Below, piece by piece: positions 1 to 42,600 of a stretch of 64,000 nucleotides of DNA (position 1 is the stretch's first letter; every line of letters begins with the position of its first letter). Both the position numbers and the translations under genes were made by a program. Source of the stretch: Ovis canadensis (Eukaryota; Chordata; Mammalia; Artiodactyla; Bovidae); NCBI RefSeq assembly GCF_042477335.2, contig NC_091255.1:48028501-48092500 (forward strand), read 5' to 3'. The notes below the pieces were generated by a model. It saw only the letters and a list, made by a program, of their open reading frames with translations. It was not told where the DNA came from and did no database searches.

Positions 1-299
1 GGGATCTGACTTCCTCTAACTCACCCTCATTCCGCAGCTGGATCCAACACACATTTCCTGCCACCGGGCACAGGGCCTGTGAGGGAGGCACAGACCCCAC
101 CCCCGAGGTGCATCAAACAGGGTGGTGGTGAGGGGCAGGGAGGCATGGATACCCAGAGCAGTCCTTCCTGTAAAGCAGCCTGGGTGTGTGCACACGGTGC
201 TGTGGGTGTTTGGGGAACTGAGGAGGGAAGGATTCCCCGCTCTGGATGGAGTGGGAGTTGGTCGGATTTAGAAAGCCCCAATGGTGGACACTAGGGTTT

Positions 300-440
300 A
301 ACAGAAGATTTGGGTTTCAGTTCTAACCCTCAGAGCTGTGTAAAAGCAAGTCACGCCACCTCTCTGAGCCTCCTTGACTTCATTTAGAAAGAGACAAACG
401 CACAGACTTCATTACAGTGCTGCAGGATAACCCAATAAGA
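300..440 (+). repeat. MIR SINE fragment
   Basis: Core pattern gtgtaaaagcaagtcacgcc..cctctctgagcctc resembles MIR. Confidence 0.5.
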
Positions 441-484
441 TAACTGTAAGCTCAGTATCCAGGGATGGGGTATAATCAGTGTGC

Positions 485-953
485 CCCTAAATGACCCCAG
501 TGATCCCTGCCTCCTGGGATTCACACCCTGTTTAATCCCATCTTGAGTGTGGGCTGGACCTAGGAATGTCCTTCCAACCAGCAGAAAGTAGCAAAAGTGA
601 TGAGGTTATGAGAAGGTCCTGGCTTCCCTCTCGCTCACCCTCTACTGCTGTCTTCTTGCCTGCTCTGATGGAAGCCAGCTGCCACGTTATGAACTGTCCT
701 ATGGAGACGTTCAGCAGCCAGAACCGAAGGGGGAACTGAATCTTGTCACAACCATACGAAAGCTCTTAGATGTCCCCCCAGCAGTCACTGAGGCAAGCCT
801 GGCAACCACCTTGGGAGAAGCCTGTGAAAGAGTCTAGACCAGAGGACCCAGTTAAGTCTTATTTTGTTTCCAGATCCACAGAAACTCTGAGATAATGTTT
901 TAAGCCTCTAAGTTTTGGCACAATTTGTTATGCAGCAGTAGCTAACTAATACA
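485..953 (+). repeat. MaLR-type LTR fossil (ERVL-MaLR, MLT1/MST class)
   Basis: Ends in the characteristic taagcctctaagttttgg ... gcagtagctaactaatac. Solo, degraded LTR of old mammalian age; no internal part seen. Confidence 0.6.
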
Positions 954-1134
954 ATCAGGGTGATACTGAAACTCATAACTAGCTCAGTGTAGGTTTTAAC
1001 TAACCAATTAGAGTAGTTGACTGGTGCAACAGAGCAGGGTCTGAGCCACTCACTAGAGTGCTGGGAGTTTGGGGGTGGGAGAAGGGACAGTGGAGGGACA
1101 GGTGAAGTGATGGGAATTAACCTTATGGAAATAC

Positions 1135-1530
1135 TCACACAAGAGCATAAAAGTACATATTTGTAAGAATATTCACTGCAGTATTATTTGTTGTAATGAA
1201 AGATTGAAACAACTGAAAAGTCTGGGCCCAGGGGACTGGTTCAATTAAGGTACATCCATGCAAGGGGTGAAGCGACTTAGCAGCAGCAGCAGCAGCATGC
1301 AAGGGGTATACAGTCATTAAAGAGAGTGATCCAGAAAGATGGGCAGGATATACTTTATTCAGGAGCAGAACAGAGGACATCTTATGCCATTGTTCATGTT
1401 AAATACACTTATGTATACTTACTGAAGGATGGTAGCTATAGAAATATCCTGGTGGCCCTGGTTGCCTCCAGGAAGGGGAATTGGGAACGAGGATCAGGGA
1501 CAGGAGAGAAATCTAATTTTCCTGTCTCCT
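1135..1530 (+). mobile_element. Old L1 3'-end fragment
   Basis: Text such as gtacatccatgcaa..acagtcattaaagag matches the 3' ORF2 end/3'UTR of old L1M elements. Interrupted by a tiny SINE at 1269-1295. Confidence 0.5.
1269..1295 (-). mobile_element. 27-bp BovA SINE remnant with 12-bp target duplication
   Basis: The SINE end gaagcgacttagcagcagc (continuing CAG repeats) is flanked by perfect copies of catgcaaggggt at 1257-1268 and 1296-1307. Confidence 0.8.
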
Positions 1531-1905
1531 GAAGCCCCCTGTGATGCTCCTTCTATCATCTGGGTTTGGGAGGCAATTATGGTTGTGTTCTGGGAGGGCT
1601 AATAAACCCTAATTTGGTGTCTTTGGAGATTTTTCTAAGTGGAGAGCGTGCTAAGTGGAAGGGCCCTGGCTCCGCACCTGCCTCCACCACCAGAGCAGTG
1701 CCTCCCACTGGAGATTTTCTTGGAGAAATGGTTCCTCAGCTCAAATGAAGAGAAGTTGGAACTCACTCTGTCCCTTTTCTTCCACACTTAACTCTCCCCA
1801 CTCCCCCAACCACTTCCTGCCACTGCCCCCTCCCCCTCCAGTCTGGCTCAATCGGAGCTGAGTTCAGCCCCGTCCAGTGATCTCTGTGGGTCCCTGGGGT
1901 CTCAC

Positions 1906-35159
<33,254 letters not shown>

Positions 35160-35180
<21 letters not shown>

Positions 35181-35560
35181 GGTGGAGGCCAGGACCCGCC
35201 CCCGGCCCGCAGCTGTCCCGGCCCGGCTCGGGCGGCGCGGTCCCCCGGGCTGGCCGGCGGAGGGGTGGGCGGCGGAGCGGCAGCGGAGCGCGGGGCAGGC
35301 AAGCAGTGAGAGCGGCGGAGCGCCAGCGGGCGGCGAGCGAGCCGAGCGGCCTCCCGGAGCGGGGACTGGGGAGGGGGCGGGGCGGGGGGGGGGGGCGCGG
35401 CGCCTCCGGAGCTCGCCCCGAGTCTTCCCCAGCCCTCCCAGCCCTGCCCGAGCGCTCCCCGAGAGCTCCCGCGGCCGCTTCCCAGGCGGGGGGAGAGGGT
35501 AGCGGGAGGAGGAAGGGGACAGGGCGGGGAACCCTCGGGCTGGGAGAACCCCCGAAGAGC
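35160..35560 (-). promoter_or_regulatory. PLXDC1: CpG island at PLXDC1 start (promoter and 5'UTR)
   Basis: Dense CpG and GC-box sequence covers the start codon and about 380 bp upstream. GC boxes of ggggcgggg type lie near 35372-35390. No TATA box is evident, which fits a CpG-island promoter with dispersed starts. The exact transcription start cannot be read from sequence. Confidence 0.8.
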
Positions 35561-36483
35561 ATCAGCTACCCCTACACCGCACCTTAGCTTCTGCCTGCCT
35601 TCCCCTCCTCCACTCCCTGGGGGAAAGCGGTGGAGAGAAGGCTCGAAGGGCCAGATCCCAGGAAGGGACAGTGGGCGCCCCTTCCTCAGACCCTGCGCTC
35701 CCACCATCCACACCCGACCCATTTCCACCAGGCTTCCCGACTTTCTGGGCTGTTGCACAGAGTTGTGTAGGGATCTGATGCCCATCCCCACCCCAGGAGT
35801 CTCCCCTTGCAGCAGAGGCCTGAATTCCACGCCCTCTTATGGCTTCTCTCCACTTTATCCCACCCCGCTGACATGGGGATGGAGGGGACCTGAATCATCC
35901 CTACTTTGAAATAACCTGGACTTCTTCCCACCCCCAGAAAGTAACTGAGGTCACCCTCCTCTTTGGGGACCCCAGACCTCCACAGGGCCCGACTCAGTCA
36001 ATCTTCAGAGGAGAGCAAGGAAATGTCTCACCCCAACTGCCACCACCTTATAAGCAGGCTCTGGGAATAGATAACTTTTTTTTTTTTTTTTTTACCCTAC
36101 CAGAACAGAATAAAAATACCCTCAATTTAGGAGATTTAATAGATGGCAGGGAATCAGGTCAGGACCCGGAGGTGCCTCTTCCCTCCTCGACCTAATTCGT
36201 GCGAAGGCAAGGAGATCCAGCGCTGGATGGAGGGAGAATGAGGGTGAAGGGGACGCCCTGATATATACAGGCTGGGGCCCTAAAGACTAATCTTTCAGAA
36301 TCCCAGTTCGTTCTTCCTCAGGACCCAGGGTCCCAGAACCGACCTCCTTTAGCCCGACGTCCCCTAATCACTTACAATGGGACAAGGCTAGGCCTGTCTG
36401 TAAGTTCTTGTTGTCTCATTTAAATTGCGGTTTTGCCAACTCTCAGGATCAAAAAGGCTGCTGCTTCCAGCTGCGGCTTCTTG

Positions 36484-36497
36484 CTGCCCTCTAGTGG
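36484..36497 (-). promoter_or_regulatory. CTCF-type motif, reverse
   Basis: ctgccctctagtgg is the exact reverse complement of CCASYAGRKGGCRS. Lies between the PLXDC1 promoter and the tRNA-Cys genes. Confidence 0.65.
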
Positions 36498-36799
36498 CCA
36501 GGTGACGAGCCGCAACGCGTGTGTTTTGCGGTTTTCCTCGATTTTCCAGACCTGCCTACGTGCTTCGCGCTATCTCCGACTCCAGCCAGGCGGGTTCACA
36601 TCTCCTTGCCCCTACCTTCCGAGAGATCAAGGTGAGAGGACCCAGGACGGAATTTCAGCTCCGGCAATGATCTTTTTGAACAGTCCCCTGTCCGGGATGC
36701 CTCGCGCGCGGTTTGTTTTTAAGTCTCTTAATAAAGGACTCAGGCTGAAACAGCAACTTGGAAATAATTAGAAGCAAATGACGTGTCAATTTTTTTTTT

Positions 36800-36976
36800 A
36801 ATGTAAGCTTCTAGAACTTGAGTGTACATCAGAATCACCTGGAGGAGCTTATAAAACACAGATTTCTGGGAGCCACCCCCAAGTACTATAGTTCTGAGGC
36901 CGAGAATCCATATTTCTAACACATTCCCAGCTGGTGGTGCTGTTCTCAGTAACACATTTTGAGAACCTCTGCTCTA
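36800..36976. mobile_element. MER5A DNA transposon, nearly full length
   Basis: gtgtacatcagaatcacctg and catatttctaacacattccc, ending attttgagaacctctgct. Confidence 0.8.
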
Positions 36977-37108
36977 AATTTGTTTTGCTGTTTCGCCGTT
37001 CCTCATCTCGCCCAAAATAGAAGTGGTGAAATAAATGTCAACACAAAATCGTGGAAGTAGGAAGTTGTAAGAAAAGTGGTGGCTGGGAAAATCTGAATTT
37101 GGATCCTT

Positions 37109-37113
37109 AAAAA
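37109..37113 (-). terminator. Pol III terminator of tRNA-Cys copy 1
   Basis: Run of five T on the minus strand just downstream of the tRNA. Confidence 0.8.
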
Positions 37114-37121
37114 TGTACACG

Positions 37122-37193
37122 AGGGGGCACCCGGATTTGAACCGGGGACCTCTTGATCTGCAGTCAAATGCTCTACCACTGAGCTATACCCCC
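37122..37193 (-). tRNA. tRNA-Cys (anticodon GCA), copy 1
   Basis: 72-nt cloverleaf on the minus strand. A box TAGCTCAGTGG and B box GGTTCAAATCC are intact; acceptor stem GGGGGTA pairs with TGCCCCC; anticodon GCA lies at 37159-37161. No intron and no encoded CCA. A TTTTT Pol III terminator follows at 37113-37109, nine bases past the gene. The sequence is identical to the copy at 37869-37940. Human 17q12 has a tRNA-Cys(GCA) cluster in the same neighbourhood. Confidence 0.97.
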
Positions 37194-37868
37194 TCTGCTG
37201 GTTTTCCGCCTGCGGATGACTTCTTAGTGCTACTCCAGCGCAGGCGCTGTGACTGCGTCCACAAACGGAAGTGGAATCCAGTATTTTCAAGAGACAGAGA
37301 GACTATAAATCTCGAGAGACTACTTATCTGAATGCAGAGTTTATTTCCTGAAACTCTGAACTAAAGAATTCTAATGATGTAAGAAAAAGCAATTTGGGAC
37401 TGCGGGAGGGGAAGCCCCTCACTTCCCCTAGATTTCTCACTTCCTGGACCTTCCTTTGGGCCTGGGTCCGCCTTTCCTACCTTGCCAGAGCGCCCCTAGC
37501 GATTCTCTTGGCGCCCATCTCTCTCCTACACGCTCACAGACACCTCCAGTCCTTCCTGTCCCAAGCCCAGCCCTTAGAAACTCAGTCTGTCTTCCAACAG
37601 ACTGAGATCCCGGGCAGCTGAGATCCCGGGACACGTAGATCTGCGTGCGGGGGCTCACGCCTCCACCCTACCATCAAGAGCGCGGGCCTTTGTACAAGCC
37701 CCCAAGAGGCTGAGGGCGTGGCTTGGCAGGACCTGGGGCTCCACTCTGATCGCCGGCAAAAGAGGTCCGCAATGTTGAAGGACCCTTCCGCTTTAGCCTG
37801 TAAGGGAACGTCAGGAGGAGCACTGCAGGACTAAGAAGCCGGGGAAGGAAAAACAAACTAGGCCTTAG
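37194..37868. other. Spacer between tRNA-Cys genes
   Basis: 675 bp, no repeat or gene recognised. Contains a short direct repeat, gagatcccgggcagct against gagatcccgggacacg, near 37603-37636. Confidence 0.5.
37849..37853 (-). terminator. Pol III terminator of tRNA-Cys copy 2
   Basis: Run of five T on the minus strand, 15 bases past the tRNA 3' end. Confidence 0.75.
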
Positions 37869-37940
37869 AGGGGGCACCCGGATTTGAACCGGGGACCTCT
37901 TGATCTGCAGTCAAATGCTCTACCACTGAGCTATACCCCC
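37869..37940 (-). tRNA. tRNA-Cys (anticodon GCA), copy 2
   Basis: Same 72-nt sequence and strand as the copy 675 bp to the left; anticodon GCA at 37906-37908. A and B boxes intact. A TTTTT terminator follows at 37853-37849. Flanks differ from copy 1, so only the gene body is shared. Confidence 0.97.
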
Positions 37941-38590
37941 GTGGTACCAGTGCTCCTTGCCAGCTAGGGTGAATTTCTACGGAATAAGGGAATTATTAAT
38001 TTTCACCTATTGTGTTCTTCTTTGTAGCTAACCTAATGGAAGGAAGACGGCATCTGAATGGAGACATTTAGACTTCCTAAGTTCTTCCCCCTCATCACTC
38101 TTTATGGAAACCACCGGGTTAAGAAATCTTGAGCCCACTGTTTCTGTGTCCAGACTCTCACAGGGTTGTGCACTTCCTGACTTTCGAAAAGAACATACCC
38201 ACTGACCTCAGGACCATCCCAGGTTTTCTGGGGGGTAATAGCACTGCTCCCTGTACAGGACAGGCAGCCTGGGTTTCCATCCTGTTTTCAGCTCTACTTT
38301 GATAGGACTCCTGGGCTTTTCCAACCCCTAAAGTCCCCTACTCCCCTCCTTCCCCTAGGCCCAGGCAGAGCCTAGAGCTCTGAGTGCTGGCAAACCTGGT
38401 GTTAGTCACCTGGCAGAGGGCTATAGAGCCCAGGACCGAAGGGCCAGTCCCCATAGAGACCCTTGAGGCAGCCCCTTTCCATTTCCTAGGTGGATTTCCC
38501 CTGCCGGAGAACTTTGTATGAAACTGAGTCAGTTTTGAGGTGCAGCCAAAGGAGCAGGCAGCAATAAAAGGTGAGCAGTTTTCAATGGCA

Positions 38591-38596
38591 TTTATT
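38591..38596 (-). promoter_or_regulatory. ARL5C: AATAAA poly(A) signal, probably of ARL5C
   Basis: Canonical hexamer on the transcribed strand about 980 bp past the stop codon. Confidence 0.5.
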
Positions 38597-38881
38597 ATAC
38601 CTTCATAAAATTCCTACTACAGTATGGGGGAAAAATCACTACAAAAAGACAAGATAAACAAATGCTGTAGGAATCTGGGATGTTGGGAGGAGTGGGATTC
38701 ACACTGGAAGGACACTGGGAGTGAAGGGGTAGCTTAAAGCTCAAAAGCTGTGGTCAGACGCAGCATCTCAGAGGGAACGGGAAGGTGAGGAAGGAGTGGA
38801 ACCCCCTGCAGTGTGAGGAACTGTCTCTGGCTGGAAGGTCGGGTCCTCCACCCTCTCCCTTCTCAGGTTTTGACTCTGCCC

Positions 38882-39068
38882 TTCTTCCCTGGTGGTTCAG
38901 GGGTTAAAGTGTCTGCCTGGAATGCGGAAGGCCCGGGTTCGATCCCTGGGTCAGGAAGATCCCCTGGAGAAGGAAACGGCGACCCACTCCAGTACTCTTG
39001 CCTGGAGAATCCCGTGGAGGGAGGAGCCTGGTAGGCTACAGTCCATGGACAGGACTGAGCGACTTTAC
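38882..39068 (+). mobile_element. Bov-tA SINE in ARL5C 3' region
   Basis: ttccctggtggttcaggggt head; gtaggctacagtccatggac tail. Opposite strand to ARL5C. Confidence 0.92.
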
Positions 39069-39572
39069 TTTCTTCCTTTCCTTTCTTCCTTTCCTTCCCC
39101 TGAGCCAGCCCCTTCACCTTTCTGGAATCTCCTTTGACCCAAGTATATGGGACAAAGATGGCTAAGGGGCCGGAAAGCTGGAGTGGGGGTTAAGGGGTTG
39201 GGGTAGAGGTCTAGGAAATAAAGAACAATTCCAGGGGTCTCTTACTCTGCCCTCCATTTTTCCTACAGAGAGGCTGAGGACTGAGGGAGGGGCCTCCACT
39301 TCCTGATCCCCCAACAGCTTTCCTGGTGTCTTTAAGAAGGATGCCTGCTTCCATGGAGTGAAGGGCAGCTTTTTCTGCTGTCCTGTCTACAGCAACTCAG
39401 GGTGCTTCACCTAGCTCCTCAGTGGGGGGGTTGGGTGTACAGTGGCAATCTCACCATCCATAGATACCCCTGGTCACTAGAGCATCATAGAAAAATAATA
39501 GTCACTTGGGTTTTCTACCCACATAGTCCATGCAAAACCCTCCAAGTTTCTGGTTGGCCTCAGGCTGGGACA

Positions 39573-39621
39573 TCAGTTGGCAGTGGCTTGAGACTGCATC
39601 CACTGCAGCCCGGCAGGCAGC
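39573..39621 (-). CDS. ARL5C: ARL5C coding exon 6 (C terminus, TGA)
   Basis: 49 bp. Acceptor ttcctcag|GCTGCC; first base completes a glycine codon. Encodes [15 protein letters not shown] and TGA at 39573-39575. Human recalled C terminus is LPARLQWMESQAAAN. Confidence 0.93.
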
Positions 39622-42600
39622 CTGAGGAAGGAAAGAACAGGGCAAGGATCAGCATATCCCATGAGGCTGATGGCATTCCCAACCCCCAGCCCTGCCCAGA
39701 GCTGACTGCTTGAACGCCCAAATTTATATCTAGTTTTGCATTCAGTTAACAAACATAAATGAACCGTGCAATGGGTATTATGCCAGGGGTTACTGGTGAA
39801 AAAATAGACATGCCCTCTAGGGCTTGCAGTCTAGCAGAGGAGACAGATATTAAACAGATGGTCAAACAAATAACTGTATAACTACATACTGTGATAACGT
39901 TTAGAAAGGAGATGTACAGAGACCTCTGGATGTTTGCAAGTCAGGGAGGGCTTCTTGGACAAAGAGACCTGGAGACCCACCTTAGCAATGTCTTTGGGCA
40001 AGCCTCCAGTGCCACCTGTCCACCCACTCCATCATTGGGTCAGTGCCAGGGTGGCTTCAAAAGCCTGCGAAGAGGCTCCATAAGCAAGTTCTTTCATTAG
40101 ACTGTGAGCAACTCCAAGCAAGAATGGGGTCTCGGTCATGTCTGTATCACTTGGCACAGAGCATGGCACATGAGGGTTACTTAGGAAATGCTGATTGAAT
40201 TGAACTGAATATGGGATGGAGACGGGGGTGGGGGGCTCCTCTTGACCCAGGAGTTAGAAGGACATGGCCAGAAATATGTGGTTCCTTATGCTGGCCTGCC
40301 TAAAGTCTCCCCTTCTTCAGCTAGGCATCCAATCCACTTGAGAGGGAAGAGGACAGGGGATTCTCCAGGCCTGATTTAAGGCCCCTTCTGTGTGACCATG
40401 ACCTAGCTCCTTCACATCCTCAGATATTTAATTAGCAGCTCTCTTCTCAGCAGCCCCTCCCTGGACACATTATCTAAAATTACAACATTCTCCCCAACAT
40501 ACATCCAACTTCCCTTTCCTATTGATGTTTCCCCTTCACACATATCACTTTTTAACTTACTGTACATTTTTCTTATTTTTATTGTTCAGTGTCTCTTTCT
40601 CCCCTCCTGGAAAGTAAGCTCTGTGAGGGCAGGGATTTCTATCTGTTTTGTTCACTAATTTTTCTCAGGTGCCTAGAACAGTACCTGGCACAAAGTACAG
40701 TTGTTTCTCTGTATCCATGGAGTTCCAGGGTTCCAGGACCCCTGCAGATATCAAAATTCTCAGACATTCAAGCCCCTTGTATAAAGTGGCATATATTTGC
40801 ATATAACCTAGTCACTGATTTAAATCAGAACTTTAAATAAACTCTAGATTACTTATAATACCTGATATATTGTAAATGATATGTAAAAAGTGGTAAATAT
40901 AATATAAATGCTATGTAAATCATTGCTAACACATGATAAATTCAATTTTCACTTTTTGGAATTGTCTGGCTTTTTTTTTTTCTGAATATTTCCAATCTAC
41001 AGTTGGTTAAATCTGAGGATGTGAACTCCATGGATATGGAGGAACAACTGTAGGTTCCCAGTGAATGTTAATTGAATGATATCATTTATTCTCTACAGAA
41101 ACACTGGAAGGAAACAGCGTTCTTTACAGATAAGGAAACTCAAGGCCAGAGTCAGTGATTTCTGCCTGGAAGGCTTGTCCCCCAGGTCTTCCCATGGTTG
41201 TCTCCTTACTCAGGTCTCAGTTTAGAAGTCACCTCCTAGTAGACAAGGCCCCTGACCACCAGAGCTCTAGCAAACACACCCCTGTTATTCAATTTCACTT
41301 TCCTCGTAGCATTTCTCAGTACTGAAAATGTTTGTGTTTGACCGGAGCATCACCCCTCTCCCCAGTAGAACAAGCCCCTGGAGAACAGAGACACTGTCTT
41401 GCTCACTGCTTACCCACAGCATCGTAACTGTGGGTAGGTGTTCAGCTGTCTTGACCCAGATGCTAAGGGATGCTATGAGTCAGATTCTGACAGGAGAGAG
41501 ATGAGAGAAGTTTCTGATGCTCAGCTGGTTGGGACAGGCCCTGAAGGTCCTGTTAGGACAGCCACTAACCCTTCCCCGGTGAGGGCACAGCAGCCCTGTA
41601 TGTGCCACGGGTGGTCTTTGATGGCACTAAGGGTGAGGAGCTGGGAGAGCTCCACGATGGTCATGGAGTCCTTCATGTCCTGCTTATTGGCAAAGATGAG
41701 GATGGAAGCATCTCGTAGAGCCTGTGGAGAGAGGAACCCAGCCCCCGTCAGCCTGCCAAGACCCAGCCTCCCTTCTCACTGCCCCATGAGCCCTCTCCAG
41801 CTCTCTTGCTTTCCCAGCAAGACAGCCCCATGCCCAGGTGGGGCAAGTATGGAGGCCCTGCCCAACAGTAACAACCACATGAAACGACACCAACAGTTCA
41901 TGGAATGCCTCTCAACCAGCTCCTAGAATCCTTACAGTGATCCCAGGGGGTAGGAATTGATGACCTTTCCCACTTATATTGCACTTGGGGAAACTGAGAA
42001 TTAAAGAAGTGCAGTCACTCGTGTGGGGTCCCACCACAGTGAGTGACAAGTGAGGTCAGGCCTGGCACTTGCAACTCTGAATTCTGTGATCAGTTGCGCT
42101 GAAGGCGTTATCGCCCTTCATCTGGAATAATCTTGCCCTGCCCAAGCTGCTAGGATAAAGGTGCTCAGAGACTGGGACATCAGTAATGATACTCAAGAAG
42201 CTGTGTGAGTAGACTGAGGTCACAGCTAGTAGCTAGTGCCCCGGGTCCCAACTGCAGGGAACTTACCTCATGGGCCAGCATCTTATACAGCTCCTCTCGA
42301 GCGGTCAGCAGCCGATCCCGGTCTGTGCTGTCAATCACAAGGATGATGAACTGGCCAGCAGAGGGAAGTTGTGAGTGATGATACACATTCGTTCATCCCA
42401 TGAATGTGTCTCTTTCCACTTTACTCCACCTTGATGTGAGCCCCACAGAAAACAAACTGTCCAGTCTCAAGACCTCACTGCCCTAGTCCCATTTGAATTC
42501 CCTTTTTATCCAGACCCAGGGTGGACAGAGCACAACTTCTGATTGTGTGCCAGAGGTTATGCCAAGTCCTGGGCATTGTGACTCCACTTGAGTCTCACCA

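Larger units (their letters stand above)
1..1905. other. PLXDC1 intron 7 (incomplete)
   Basis: No further PLXDC1 exon recognised. Holds a MIR piece, a MaLR LTR fossil, an old L1 3' end and a tiny BovA fragment. Bases 1550-1905 look unique. Confidence 0.7.
38575..39572 (-). other. ARL5C: Probable ARL5C 3'UTR
   Basis: Follows the TGA without another coding signal. An AATAAA poly(A) signal lies on the minus strand at 38596-38591, about 1 kb past the stop. A Bov-tA SINE (38882-39068) lies inside it in opposite orientation. The end is inferred from the hexamer only. Confidence 0.5.

Noticed and set aside
1-1905. Search for PLXDC1 PSI-domain or transmembrane exons
   Set aside because: No RRRSIFEYHRIELD-like or cysteine-rich coding text found; these exons must lie to the left of the window.
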